From positions 1 through 41,395 of the forward strand of contig JALVUF010000018.1 of NCBI GenBank assembly GCA_027023805.1: 41,395 bases of DNA, given 5' to 3'. Below, one piece after another: positions 17,222 through 25,819 of the stretch. This stretch comes from Helicobacteraceae bacterium (GTDB lineage Bacteria > Campylobacterota > Campylobacteria > Campylobacterales > Sulfurimonadaceae). Positions within the stretch are counted from its first letter, which is position 1. The number at the start of each line of letters is the position of its first letter. The notes below the pieces were generated by a model. That model was not told the DNA's origin and did no database searches. It worked only from the letters and a program-made list of their open reading frames with translations. Made by a program: the position numbers and the translations under genes.

Positions 17222-18452
17222 CTATATTTGCTCCATCTTTTTCTCTTTGTGCCATACTGTTAAATAATCCCGCAAATACCGCAAAAAGAGTATTTGAATT
17301 CATTAGATAAAATGAAGCGCCTCCCATCTCATGACATATATACACAATTGCAAAAGCAATACTTAATATTTTGTATCGTTTTTCTTTGATCTTGAAAATA
17401 AACAATAGATAATTAATATACAGTATCCAGATTAAACCCACAATACCAAACTGAACACTATAGTCTATAAAATTATTACTGTAATCAGTATAGGTCTTAA
17501 AATGGGCATCATTAAAATGTAATTTTTTAATATATCTATTAAAATCATTCATATAATCACCTATACCGTACATGCGCAAAGGATGTTCTATAAACATATC
17601 GATACCTGTTGTCCAAAGTGCGACACGCCCGGCAAAAGAACCTGTAAAATTATGATGAACATATGCATTTGTTAAATCTGTATGCAGTAAATTTATTCTA
17701 CTGTGAAAGTTTGGGCTAAATCTGTATGCAAGAGGAATAATAACAATGACCGTAACTACTAATGAAATAAAGATTTTATAAGATTTTCTAAAATAAATAA
17801 ATGCCAACAAAACCATTGCTGCGATAAAAGCAAATTGACCTGTTCGTCCACCATTTATAAAAAGATTAGAAGTTGCTGTAATAAAAAAAATAGCCAACAA
17901 TATGCGAGATCTAATATTTGTTTGTTCATACATTTTAATTAAAATAATCATAATAGCAAAAGCTAGATATATACTATAATCAGTATGATCCATAAAAACA
18001 GTAGGATTTCTACAAGTTGCATGATTTATATGCCATAAGCCAAAATAAACCCCATAAGAAGCTATCTCGCTAATAAGCATGCTAAATAAAAATCCATCTA
18101 ATATATATCGCACATACTTAAGTCGAAATGAAGTTAGCATAATGATAATAGGGGTAAAGTACCAATATTTGCCTATTATAAATTTCATGGCAAAATGGAT
18201 ACTTGACGACCATAAGACAGACACAACACTAAGAGCCACAATAAACAATATAGCCACAGACAGACCGTTGTGTCCGATTATCTTGAACTTCTCCTTAAAA
18301 TTACCCTCAAGCAACCAAAGAAGTATCATAAGGCCTGTAAAGATACTTGTGAGTGCCTTTGAGATAGGGATGCTAAACGCAAGTCCGACAAATGAGATAT
18401 TAAGAAGTTTGTTATAATCTACATTTTTTACAAGAGGATTTGTGATTGTCAT
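17205..18452 (-). CDS. O-antigen ligase / polymerase-like membrane protein (Wzy_C superfamily)
   Basis: A 415-residue protein with about ten or more hydrophobic helices and a large loop with the segment RVALWTTGIDMFIEHPLRMYGIGDY, typical of O-antigen ligases and polymerases (R...W......P..G.G). NGGRTGQFAF near the middle is also characteristic. It may attach or polymerise a lipid-linked glycan at the periplasmic face; ligase and polymerase are hard to tell apart from sequence. I place the start at ATG 18452, which overlaps the stop of the upstream glycosyltransferase as ATGA; an earlier in-frame ATG at 18485 would overlap that gene by 37 bases. The downstream GT9 gene starts inside its end. 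Confidence 0.78.
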   Translation of the reverse strand: MTITNPLVKNVDYNKLLNISFVGLAFSIPISKALTSIFTGLMILLWLLEGNFKEKFKIIGHNGLSVAILFIVALSVVSVLWSSSIHFAMKFIIGKYWYFTPIIIMLTSFRLKYVRYILDGFLFSMLISEIASYGVYFGLWHINHATCRNPTVFMDHTDYSIYLAFAIMIILIKMYEQTNIRSRILLAIFFITATSNLFINGGRTGQFAFIAAMVLLAFIYFRKSYKIFISLVVTVIVIIPLAYRFSPNFHSRINLLHTDLTNAYVHHNFTGSFAGRVALWTTGIDMFIEHPLRMYGIGDYMNDFNRYIKKLHFNDAHFKTYTDYSNNFIDYSVQFGIVGLIWILYINYLLFIFKIKEKRYKILSIAFAIVYICHEMGGASFYLMNSNTLFAVFAGLFNSMAQREKDGANIDGKYP

Positions 18453-19291
18453 GATACTGCCTTTTTTATGAGTCCATTTTTGCATACAAAAACATCTTTT
18501 TTACTTTGCATAATTTTTTGCGCCTGTTTAGAAATATCTGCATTAAAGATCTTTTCATGATACAGATGAACCACAACAGCAGCATTTCTGCATGAGCGCA
18601 TTTGTACACCAAAATGTCGCAACCTTCGTTCGATATCACTGTCTTCTCCGTGTGTTGGCATTGTAAAATCTTCATCAAATCCATTTATACGTACTATATC
18701 CTCTTTATAGCATGACCAATTACATCCGACAAGATGCGTATCTTTTCTTGATATTTTATGTAGTAGTTTAAAAAGTAAAGAGTTATATCCAAGATCAATA
18801 CCTTCATCATAATGGCGTACACCATCACGCCAAAGAGCAAAAAAATTATAAAAATACTGTTTTTTAAAATCTTGGAGAGAGAGTATTTGTTTACGTAAAA
18901 GTGTGCTAAAACGCTCTCCCGGTTCGCTTCTTCTTCCGCAAAGCGCACTGTTTTTTTGTGCTAATACAAGATGAGACTCAACAAAGTTAGGATAAGGAAC
19001 GCAATCCCCATCTATAAAAATAAGATATTCTCCTGAAGATATATTAATGGCTTGATTGAGAATTTTCTCTTTTTGCCATCCATCATCCGGTTGTGATAGA
19101 TGTATAATCTTGTTATTATGTAATGATTGCAGATAAGTTTTTATATTTTTGTGCTGGGCGTCCTCAGCAATGATAATCTCATGAGGTGGTGAGCTTTGGC
19201 TAGTCAAGACATCAATAATGAGCCGTAATGCTTCAAGATCATTATAAACAGATACAATGACACTACATGTAGGAATCAATGTTTTAGCCAT
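18449..19291 (-). CDS. Glycosyltransferase family 2
   Basis: A 280-residue GT-A fold enzyme. The N-terminus (CSVIVSVYND) is the usual nucleotide-sugar-binding strand of GT2, the metal-binding DxD is Asp94-Gly-Asp96 (FIDGDC), and the C-terminal half has GEDSDIERRLRHFG, where the Asp/Glu act as catalytic base and acceptor contacts. No membrane helix. It probably adds one sugar to a surface glycan; donor and acceptor unknown. It overlaps the epimerase gene upstream by eight bases and the ligase-like gene downstream by four (ATGA), so the three are likely translated together. Confidence 0.88.
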   Translation of the reverse strand: MAKTLIPTCSVIVSVYNDLEALRLIIDVLTSQSSPPHEIIIAEDAQHKNIKTYLQSLHNNKIIHLSQPDDGWQKEKILNQAINISSGEYLIFIDGDCVPYPNFVESHLVLAQKNSALCGRRSEPGERFSTLLRKQILSLQDFKKQYFYNFFALWRDGVRHYDEGIDLGYNSLLFKLLHKISRKDTHLVGCNWSCYKEDIVRINGFDEDFTMPTHGEDSDIERRLRHFGVQMRSCRNAAVVVHLYHEKIFNADISKQAQKIMQSKKDVFVCKNGLIKKAVS

Positions 19292-20144
19292 CTGCTCTTA
19301 TCTCTTGTATATAATCCTTAACACTTCGCGTTGCTCTCCAGCCTAGTGCTTCTGTCTTTTTGGTTAGCACATCTGCTGTCATTCTATTGCCCTTTCGCTT
19401 GGGCAGCATCTGTATCTCTCCGCCAAACATTTTTGCAATCTCTAGTATGCTATAAGCCTCCGGGCTTCCTATGCCAAATTCATCTCCCTCTCCGCTCTCT
19501 CCTACAAGTACAAGACCGTTAATGATATCATCTATATGGGTGAAGTTTCTTTTTTGTGTTCCGGGGCTTACTATGGTAAGTGGTTCGCCATTTTTCATTT
19601 TTTCTTTAAATAAAGCTATAAGCGTTGCATATTTCCCTGTTGAAATTTCTCTTTTTCCATACACATTGTAAAAATAGGTAATTGCATAAGAGATGCCAAA
19701 CCAGGAGCTGTAATTTTGAACTAACTGTGTATTGGTTGCTTTACTCCAGGCGTAAGGGCTCGCATCTCGTCCAAGTCCACCATCGCCAAACTTGGTACTG
19801 CTTCCTGCATAAACCAGCTTCGCGCCTGTTTTTCGAACAAACTCCAAAACCGCAAACGTACCGTCTTTATTAAACTGCCATACTTTTTCAATATCATCAA
19901 AACTCTGCTCAACCCGGGAGTATTCACCCAGATGATATATGATATCAGGTGAAAAATCTATAAGTTTCGCAATATCAACGGTACTGCCTTTAATATACTC
20001 TACGCCTAAAATATGATTATCGGTACTGCCTGTAAAATAGTTATCAAGAGAATAAACATCATACAACCCATCTTTTACTAACCTCTCGCAAAGATTTGAG
20101 CCGACAAAACCTGCTCCTCCAGTCACTAAAATACGTTTTTTCAT
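19284..20144 (-). CDS. NAD-dependent epimerase/dehydratase (nucleotide-sugar)
   Basis: A 286-residue extended short-chain dehydrogenase. The NAD motif TGGAGFVG is at residues 8-15, the catalytic Tyr131-xxx-Lys135 (SPYAWSKA) and a preceding Ser115/Ser116 (AGSST) complete the active site. The C-terminal half has the RNFTHIDDIINGL segment common in UDP-glucose 4-epimerase relatives. It probably supplies an epimerised or dehydrated nucleotide-sugar to the neighbouring glycosyltransferases. It is shorter than GalE (about 335), so the exact reaction is not assigned. ATGA overlap with the GT32-like gene upstream. Confidence 0.86.
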   Translation of the reverse strand: MKKRILVTGGAGFVGSNLCERLVKDGLYDVYSLDNYFTGSTDNHILGVEYIKGSTVDIAKLIDFSPDIIYHLGEYSRVEQSFDDIEKVWQFNKDGTFAVLEFVRKTGAKLVYAGSSTKFGDGGLGRDASPYAWSKATNTQLVQNYSSWFGISYAITYFYNVYGKREISTGKYATLIALFKEKMKNGEPLTIVSPGTQKRNFTHIDDIINGLVLVGESGEGDEFGIGSPEAYSILEIAKMFGGEIQMLPKRKGNRMTADVLTKKTEALGWRATRSVKDYIQEIRADG

Positions 20145-20938
20145 GACTTAGCATCCTTGTCGCTTATATTTTTTAACAAATCTTCAGATTTTACATATGT
20201 CCATTTTCCTCTTGGTTTATCTATATATTGAAAATACTCATTTGTAAAACTCCCCTGTATGCATGTGTGGCGGTAAAACCTATGATTAACCTTTTTATCG
20301 CCAATGGCGGTATTTAAGGTTGTCGGACCGGTCAAATCATACACTCCTCCGCCGATAGTCTTGGTTTTTATATTGTTTACTATAATCTCAAGATTTTTCT
20401 CAAGTATGGGATTATTTTTTCTACTGGCTATAAAGTAGTTGCTGTAATGCTTTTTTGTCATTAAAAAAAGCTCGGTATCCTTAGGTTTAATAATTTTGCC
20501 AAGCGGCCAAACAAAATGTGCATCTATATCTAAATATATTCCACCGTAATAATTCAATACAAATATACGCCAAAAATCAGCCTGCGCAGCACCATCTGTT
20601 AACTGCTCATAAGCCATATACATCTCATCAGAAGCATATTTTCTAATAAACTCCTCCCGCTCTTGCGTACTAACATAGCGATATTCATAGTCCGGCGACA
20701 TCAGTCTGTTAAAAAGATAGTTCGCATAAACAGGCAAACTAACTTTGTTTGTATAGTTGGTCTGCCAAATTATTTTTGGTATATTATAGTCTGTTTTTGA
20801 TTTTAACCAAGCTTTACTCTGCTTTGGAATTATAAAGCGTTTATTTGGAAATACCAGATGAAATGGATAAGAGAGTGATTTTACAATCGTACCGACAATT
20901 TTAGAAAACCGATTGGAGACCACTACAAATAAAGACAT
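20141..20938 (-). CDS. GT32-like glycosyltransferase (DXD sugar-binding)
   Basis: A 265-residue protein with the GT32/capsular-type core: IPKIIWQT at 53-60, then AAQADFWRIFVLNYYGGIYLD with the metal-binding Asp137-Ile-Asp139. The family transfers hexoses to glycans or lipids. The hydrophobic N-terminal stretch (about 1-30) could tether it to the membrane. First gene of the glycan operon, with GAGGG before its ATG and a TATAAT -10 33 bases upstream. Donor and acceptor are unknown. Confidence 0.84.
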   Translation of the reverse strand: MSLFVVVSNRFSKIVGTIVKSLSYPFHLVFPNKRFIIPKQSKAWLKSKTDYNIPKIIWQTNYTNKVSLPVYANYLFNRLMSPDYEYRYVSTQEREEFIRKYASDEMYMAYEQLTDGAAQADFWRIFVLNYYGGIYLDIDAHFVWPLGKIIKPKDTELFLMTKKHYSNYFIASRKNNPILEKNLEIIVNNIKTKTIGGGVYDLTGPTTLNTAIGDKKVNHRFYRHTCIQGSFTNEYFQYIDKPRGKWTYVKSEDLLKNISDKDAKS

Positions 20939-20965
20939 AACAACCCTCTTAAAAATCTTGGGGCT

Positions 20966-20971
20966 ATTATA
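20966..20971 (-). promoter_or_regulatory. Candidate -10 of the glycan operon
   Basis: TATAAT on the minus strand, predicted start near 20959, leader of about 21 bases with GAGGG before the GT32 gene. No good -35. Confidence 0.5.
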
Positions 20972-20977
20972 GTAGCT

Positions 20978-21011
20978 TTTGCCTTAAAAAATATACATTT
21001 TAAAAGGCAAA
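20978..21011 (-). terminator. Hairpin between ccoG and the glycan operon
   Basis: TTTGCCTT (20978-20985) / AAGGCAAA (21004-21011), an eight-base stem with an AT-rich loop, directly after the ccoG stop and just upstream of the glycan promoter. No T run follows on the minus strand, so it may be a weak terminator or mRNA 3-prime end. Confidence 0.4.
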
Positions 21012-21016
21012 CAATT

Positions 21017-22456
21017 CTATTGTGCTGCCGAATATTTCATCAAAATACCTTTTCGCGGAAACGAAAATGTTGTATTTCTATAAACTATTAATGGTTTTTT
21101 GGTGTCTGTCGTATATGCTTTGATCTTAATAGGTATAACAGTATCGTTATTAGGATTATCAACTAACATATCCGTTGTATAGAGCACAACAATTTTCTTG
21201 TCTTTTACATTTGGCACAACAGTAAACGGTTTACTAGGTCTCTCAATTTTGATTTTTCCCTGCATAGATTTTGGAGCAATCACGCTAAAATAAAATTTAT
21301 GGGTTTTCATTCTGGTATTTTGAAGTAAAAATACATATGCATTTTGCACTTCAGGTTTACCGCCTGCCGTTCTTATGATACTATAAGGCTGACCGTTTCT
21401 ATCAACATTTAACAAAAATGCTTCTTTTTTACTGCCCATCGCCGCTATGATACCGATTAAGACTACTAAAATAATACCGTAACCGATAATTTTTGGTCGA
21501 AAATATCTGGTTTTTCCTTTTTGTTCAAGTATTTCACGCTCGCTTGACCATACCACAAGACTTTCTTTACCAAGCTTACCCATGACGGTCGTACAGGCAT
21601 CTACACATTCAAGACAGTTGATACACTCCAGCTGTAAACCCTGTCTAATGTCTATATGCGTTGGACAAACCGTTACACAGCTCTCACATGTAGTGCACTC
21701 TGCATCAGGTTCGACTGCCTTTAGCTCTTTTTGCTTTGTAAATTGTTTATGATGTTTCTCATCGTAAATATCTCCGCCACGATTTGGATTATATATAGCC
21801 ATGACGGTATCTTCATCATAAAGCACGGATTGGATACGAGAATATGGACAAACATAGATACAATAATTCTCTTTTAAAAATACGACATCATAAATCAAAA
21901 ATATTGCGATCCCGACAACCGCTCCGACCAATATAAGATGATCACCGGGATTTTGTATGTACTGAAAAAATTCTTGAGGCGGTATAAAAAACCACATAAA
22001 ATCAGATGCTGCTAAAAATGCTAAAACAATCCATATAGCAATAGCAATAGCCTTTTTGACCTTATTTTCAGGCTTTGACATATCAGGCTCTTGCTGCTTA
22101 TTTTTAATACGTTTTCGCAGTTTTAAAAGCTTTGTTTCGATTAAATCACGATATACGACACGAAAAATCGTTTGAGGACATATCCAGCCGCAAAAAACAC
22201 GCCCGCCCAATACCGTAAGTCCAAATATGGTTACAAACCCGAACATCAAAATAAACGGCATCAGATAAAGTTGTTGTACGCTAAATCTGACAAAAGCCAA
22301 ATCAAGTGTCATAGTCTGAAAGTCTAGCAAAAAAAGATGATGCCCGTTTATCGTAATCCAAGGCACAATAATAGTCAGTACCGTAGCTAACGCAAATACA
22401 TAGTATCTGTACTTTCTCCAAGGTGTAGGTTTTTTCTTTTTTATAGCCTCTTGCAT
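21017..22456 (-). CDS. ccoG: Cytochrome c oxidase accessory protein CcoG (RdxA/FixG)
   Basis: A 479-residue membrane protein linked in other bacteria to copper handling and assembly of cbb3-type cytochrome oxidase. It has four or five helices in the first 195 residues, membrane-proximal cysteine pairs CGWIC (89, 93) and YCIYVC (199, 203), two 4Fe-4S motifs Cys254/257/260/264 (CTTCESCVTVC) and Cys278/281/284/288 (CINCLECVDAC), one more helix near 325-343, and a C-terminal periplasmic Ig-like domain. Length is typical (about 475). AGGAG precedes the ATG. No ccoNOQP genes are in the window; the gene is alone and divergent from the LapB-like gene. Confidence 0.94.
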   Translation of the reverse strand: MQEAIKKKKPTPWRKYRYYVFALATVLTIIVPWITINGHHLFLLDFQTMTLDLAFVRFSVQQLYLMPFILMFGFVTIFGLTVLGGRVFCGWICPQTIFRVVYRDLIETKLLKLRKRIKNKQQEPDMSKPENKVKKAIAIAIWIVLAFLAASDFMWFFIPPQEFFQYIQNPGDHLILVGAVVGIAIFLIYDVVFLKENYCIYVCPYSRIQSVLYDEDTVMAIYNPNRGGDIYDEKHHKQFTKQKELKAVEPDAECTTCESCVTVCPTHIDIRQGLQLECINCLECVDACTTVMGKLGKESLVVWSSEREILEQKGKTRYFRPKIIGYGIILVVLIGIIAAMGSKKEAFLLNVDRNGQPYSIIRTAGGKPEVQNAYVFLLQNTRMKTHKFYFSVIAPKSMQGKIKIERPSKPFTVVPNVKDKKIVVLYTTDMLVDNPNNDTVIPIKIKAYTTDTKKPLIVYRNTTFSFPRKGILMKYSAAQ

Positions 22457-22473
22457 TTGTACTCCTGTCTATT

Positions 22474-22519
22474 CTTAAATCAATGCCATAATATTAACAT
22501 TTATTACTTAAACCAATGC
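22474..22519. repeat. Pair of 13-base direct repeats upstream of ccoG
   Basis: CTTAAATCAATGC (22474-22486) and CTTAAACCAATGC (22507-22519) differ at one base and are 33 bases apart, about three helical turns; AATATT follows each. They lie in the ccoG promoter region and could be a pair of operator half-sites or a small duplication. Confidence 0.4.
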
Positions 22520-22525
22520 TAATAT

Positions 22526-22578
22526 TTTATTAATTTATAAAAATTATAATTATTTTGTAATTTTTATAAATTAATAAA
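22526..22578. repeat. 24-bp near-perfect AT palindrome between divergent genes
   Basis: Left arm 22526-22549 and right arm 22555-22578 are inverse complements except one T.G pair, with a five-base loop (TTATT). It contains only one G or C. It lies between the divergent starts of ccoG and the LapB-like gene, so it is not an ordinary terminator for either. It could be a cruciform, a protein-binding site or the end of an unseen small RNA. Confidence 0.75.
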
Positions 22579-22613
22579 TATCTTACTTAACATACATTTA
22601 TTGCAACATTCGT

Positions 22614-22619
22614 TATAAT
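22614..22619 (+). promoter_or_regulatory. Candidate -10 of the lapB-rnhA-rnc-aroC operon, possibly leaderless
   Basis: Perfect TATAAT whose last base is eight bases before the A of the ATG at 22627, so transcription would begin at or next to the start codon. There is no Shine-Dalgarno between them. Confidence 0.45.
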
Positions 22620-22626
22620 CATACTC

Positions 22627-23670
22627 ATGAATACAATTTTTATACAATTTAGAGACCCACTTTTTGGCATCATTCTTTTCTTTGTTATTATATTTGTAGT
22701 TGCACTGTTTAGCTATTGGTGGGGACGCTTTAAAGCAAAAGAGGATTACAGGCATTTAGATAAATTTTTGCGCAAGTTCAGATCTCCGCCATCTAGTTTG
22801 GAGCTAAAAAAACTCATATCGTCGTCTGCCGTGTCTATTGATTCTTGGCTTTTGCTTGCCGATTCATATTCTAAAAACGGCGAGTATGACAAATCTATCG
22901 AAATATATCATGAGCTTTTGAGTAAAAAAGAGAATTTGACAAATAAAAAAGAGATTATGTTTTTACTTGGTCAAACTTATTTTAAAGCAGGATTCTTACA
23001 GCGCAGTAAAAGCATCTTTTTAGAGATACTAAAATCAAATCCCAGAACGCCTCAAGCGCTTAGATATCTTCTATTGGTTTATGAATATCTAAAAGAATAT
23101 AACCGCGCACTTGAAGTTTTAGAACCTCTTGAGACTCTTGGATACGATACAAGCAAAGATAGAGCCTATCTTTATTGCTTGCTTACCCTTGGTGACTTTT
23201 CACTCTCTCCAGAGCAAAAAGCCGACAAGCTGATTGCTTTTTATCAAGAAAACAAAGAAGTTACATATCTTACATTTGAATATCTTTTTAAATATTTTCC
23301 AAAACTGGCATGGGAGAATCTAAACTTTTCACAAACTAGCAGGCTGAGTGATCTTTTTTGGAACCTTGATAAATATGTAATTGATTTTGATATAATCTCA
23401 ACTGATAAATATTTACGTGAACTCTTTAGTGCTAAAGGATATGTATCGCTTGAGAAAAATAGTTCTATATTTGAATATGATGTATTGATACATCTTCATA
23501 AAAGTTCATATACCAAAGCTAAAATTAATTTTGAATATATGTGCGGGCATTGCAAGCATATATTTCCATTTTCTTTTAACCGGTGTTCTAACTGCCATGC
23601 AATTGACAGTATAATACCCCAACCATTACTAATTAAGGAGCAGCATGAAACATTTGACTCTTTTTTGTGA
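22627..23670 (+). CDS. lapB: LapB-like TPR protein with C-terminal rubredoxin-type metal site
   Basis: A 347-residue protein built like LapB (YciM), which in E. coli controls LPS synthesis through FtsH and LpxC. An N-terminal membrane helix (about 13-31) precedes helical TPR-like repeats (about 70-190) and a C-terminal zinc/iron knuckle with Cys306/309 and Cys320/323 (MCGHC...RCSNC), followed by DSIIP, matching the CPSCRAWSTIKP ending of E. coli LapB in pattern. E. coli LapB is 389 residues, so this is somewhat shorter. The role in LPS control is inferred from architecture. The end overlaps rnhA by 26 bases. No ribosome site precedes the ATG. Related TPR genes sit before rnhA-rnc-aroC in other Campylobacterota. 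Confidence 0.72.
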   Translation: MNTIFIQFRDPLFGIILFFVIIFVVALFSYWWGRFKAKEDYRHLDKFLRKFRSPPSSLELKKLISSSAVSIDSWLLLADSYSKNGEYDKSIEIYHELLSKKENLTNKKEIMFLLGQTYFKAGFLQRSKSIFLEILKSNPRTPQALRYLLLVYEYLKEYNRALEVLEPLETLGYDTSKDRAYLYCLLTLGDFSLSPEQKADKLIAFYQENKEVTYLTFEYLFKYFPKLAWENLNFSQTSRLSDLFWNLDKYVIDFDIISTDKYLRELFSAKGYVSLEKNSSIFEYDVLIHLHKSSYTKAKINFEYMCGHCKHIFPFSFNRCSNCHAIDSIIPQPLLIKEQHETFDSFL

Positions 23671-24082
23671 CGGAAGCTCCCTTGGTAATCCAGGTGCCGG
23701 GGGCTATTGTGCAATCTTGAAGTATAAGGACAAAGAAAAGATTGTAAAAGGCGGCGATAAGTTTACAACAAACAATAAAATGGAACTTTTAGCAGCCATT
23801 GAAGGACTAAGTGCGCTAAAAGAGCCTTGTAATGTTACTATCGTGTCTGATTCATCATATGTCGTAAAGGGTATTAATCAATGGTTACAAAATTGGATAA
23901 AAAAAGATTTTAAAAATGTTAAAAATACTGATTTGTGGAAAAAATATATCGAAGTTTCTTTACCGCACACGGTTAAAGCCGTCTGGGTACGCGGGCATAA
24001 CGGGCATGCAGAAAATGAGCAATGTGATAAAATTGCAAGAGATGAAGCACAAAAGTACAAGGAAAATCAATGCATCCACTAG
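23645..24082 (+). CDS. rnhA: Ribonuclease HI
   Basis: Cuts the RNA strand of RNA-DNA hybrids. The 145-residue protein has the catalytic residues Asp9 (LFCDGSS), Glu47 (KMELLAA), Asp69 (VSDSSYV), His118 and Asp128 ([12 protein letters not shown]), matching the E. coli D10/E48/D70/H124/D134 set. The basic handle near Trp80-Lys92 is present. AAGGAG before the ATG, which lies inside the end of the LapB-like gene; the end overlaps rnc by 13 bases, so the genes are likely translated in series. Confidence 0.96.
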   Translation: MKHLTLFCDGSSLGNPGAGGYCAILKYKDKEKIVKGGDKFTTNNKMELLAAIEGLSALKEPCNVTIVSDSSYVVKGINQWLQNWIKKDFKNVKNTDLWKKYIEVSLPHTVKAVWVRGHNGHAENEQCDKIARDEAQKYKENQCIH

Positions 24083-24741
24083 AACAACTGATACAATATG
24101 AATTTAAAAACAAACAACTCTTAACTGAGGCATTAACACATAAAAGCTATAAAAAATCATACAATAACGAACGACTGGAGTTTTTAGGAGACGCCGTTCT
24201 TGATTTAGTCGTAGGTGAATATCTTTATAAAAAATTTCCGTCAGCCGATGAGGGCATGTTATCAAAAATCAGAGCATCTTTGGTTAACGAAGAGGGTTTT
24301 AATAAACTTGCCAAAAATCTAAATCTTGGAAAATATATCTTACTCTCAAATGCAGAAGAAAATAATGACGGAAGAATCAAGGCATCACTGTTGTCAAATG
24401 CGTTTGAAGCTTTGATGGGCGCGTTATATCTAGAAGCAGGATTACAAAAAGTACACGAAATATCTATATCGCTTATAGAAGAACAGTATGAAGAAATTTC
24501 ATTGGATTCGCTATTTAAGGACTATAAAACATCATTACAGGAGATAACACAGGCAAAGTATGGCGTAACTCCGACATACAAACTAATAGGCAGCAAAGGA
24601 CCTGATCATAAAAAAGAGTTTGAGATTGCCGTAATTATTCAAAACAAAGAATATGCAAGAGCAAGTGGAAAAAGTAAAAAAATAGCACAACAAAAAGCCG
24701 CGTTTTTGGCTATAAAATCCTTGCAAAAGAGTGTGTCATGA
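24070..24741 (+). CDS. rnc: Ribonuclease III
   Basis: Double-stranded RNA endonuclease for rRNA and mRNA processing. The 223-residue protein has the family signature [14 protein letters not shown] at about 33-46 with acidic metal ligands (Glu37, Asp41, Asp45) and a C-terminal double-stranded RNA-binding domain from about 150 to the end ([13 protein letters not shown]... [12 protein letters not shown]). Length is typical (226 in E. coli). It overlaps rnhA by 13 bases and aroC by four (ATGA), the usual rnhA-rnc-aroC arrangement of Campylobacterota. Confidence 0.97.
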   Translation: MHPLEQLIQYEFKNKQLLTEALTHKSYKKSYNNERLEFLGDAVLDLVVGEYLYKKFPSADEGMLSKIRASLVNEEGFNKLAKNLNLGKYILLSNAEENNDGRIKASLLSNAFEALMGALYLEAGLQKVHEISISLIEEQYEEISLDSLFKDYKTSLQEITQAKYGVTPTYKLIGSKGPDHKKEFEIAVIIQNKEYARASGKSKKIAQQKAAFLAIKSLQKSVS

Positions 24742-25811
24742 ACCAATTTGGAAGGCGCTTTAGTTTTAGTACCTTTGGAGAATCACACGGCAAAGCAATA
24801 GGCTGCGTTGTTGATGGGGTTCCGGCGGGTTTAAATATTGATGAAACATTTATCCAATCTCAACTAAATCGCAGAAAACCCGGTAAAAGTGAGTTTGAAA
24901 CAGCAAGAAAAGAGGATGACAAAGTTGAAATCTTAAGTGGAGTATTGGGCGGAGTCTCAACGGGTACACCTATGGCTATGATAATTTACAATACAAACCA
25001 GAAATCCAAAGATTATTCAAACATAAAAGATATTTTTCGTCCAGGTCATGCTGATTTTACATATTATAAAAAATATGGCATTCGAGACTATCGTGGCGGG
25101 GGACGATCTTCAGCGAGAGAAACAGCTGCAAGAGTTGCAGCCGGCGCAATTGCAAAACTTATGCTTCAAGAATTAAACATACAAATATTAAGCGGTATCA
25201 GTGAGATACATGGCATAAAAGCTACCGATTTTGATTATGAATATGCCAAAACAAGCATCATATATGCCCTGGATAAAAAAGTGGAAGAGCGGCAAAAAGA
25301 GATTATCTTAAAAGCTAAAAATAATCATGACTCCGTAGGAGGTGTTGCAAGAGTTGTTATCAAAGGCGTGCCTGTCGGCTTAGGTGAGCCCATTTACTAT
25401 AAAACAGATGCGCTCTTAGCAGATGCCATGATGGGCATAAATGCGGCCAAAGCAGTTGAGATAGGCGATGGCTTTGCAAGTACACAAAGCCTTGGTTCAC
25501 AAAATAACGACGAGATTACATCAAAAGGATTTGCCAGCAATCATGCCGGAGGTATTTTAGGCGGTATTACCAATGGTGACGATATCATCATAAACACTTA
25601 TTTTAAGCCTACACCGTCCATTTTTCAACCTCAACATACAATAAATATAGACAATGTAGATGTAAATTTCTCACTAAAAGGGCGTCACGACCCTTGTGTT
25701 GCAGTTCGCGGAAGTATAGTTTGTGAATCTATGGCAGCCTTGGTTATAGCTGATATGCTGCTTCTAAATATGGGCAGGCAAATCAGCGGCATAAAACAAT
25801 ACTACATGTAA
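24738..25811 (+). CDS. aroC: Chorismate synthase
   Basis: Converts 5-enolpyruvylshikimate-3-phosphate to chorismate, the last common step to aromatic amino acids and folate; needs reduced FMN. The 357-residue protein has the family signatures [15 protein letters not shown] near the N-terminus, [14 protein letters not shown] and [18 protein letters not shown] in the middle, and [10 protein letters not shown] near the C-terminus. Starts in an ATGA overlap with rnc. Its stop codon lies in the loop of a hairpin shared with the convergent ABC permease gene. Confidence 0.97.
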   Translation: MNQFGRRFSFSTFGESHGKAIGCVVDGVPAGLNIDETFIQSQLNRRKPGKSEFETARKEDDKVEILSGVLGGVSTGTPMAMIIYNTNQKSKDYSNIKDIFRPGHADFTYYKKYGIRDYRGGGRSSARETAARVAAGAIAKLMLQELNIQILSGISEIHGIKATDFDYEYAKTSIIYALDKKVEERQKEIILKAKNNHDSVGGVARVVIKGVPVGLGEPIYYKTDALLADAMMGINAAKAVEIGDGFASTQSLGSQNNDEITSKGFASNHAGGILGGITNGDDIIINTYFKPTPSIFQPQHTINIDNVDVNFSLKGRHDPCVAVRGSIVCESMAALVIADMLLLNMGRQISGIKQYYM

Positions 25812-25819
25812 TATTGTTT
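25794..25819. terminator. Convergent hairpin shared by aroC and ABC permease
   Basis: AAACAATA (25794-25801) / TATTGTTT (25812-25819) with a ten-base loop. The aroC stop is in the loop and the permease stop falls within the right arm. On the minus strand it ends in a short TTTTAT. Likely a weak bidirectional terminator. Confidence 0.5.

Noticed and set aside
18453-18485. Upstream start (ATG 18485) for the O-antigen ligase-like gene
   Set aside because: It would overlap the preceding glycosyltransferase by 37 bases; the ATGA junction at 18452 fits the other overlaps of the operon.
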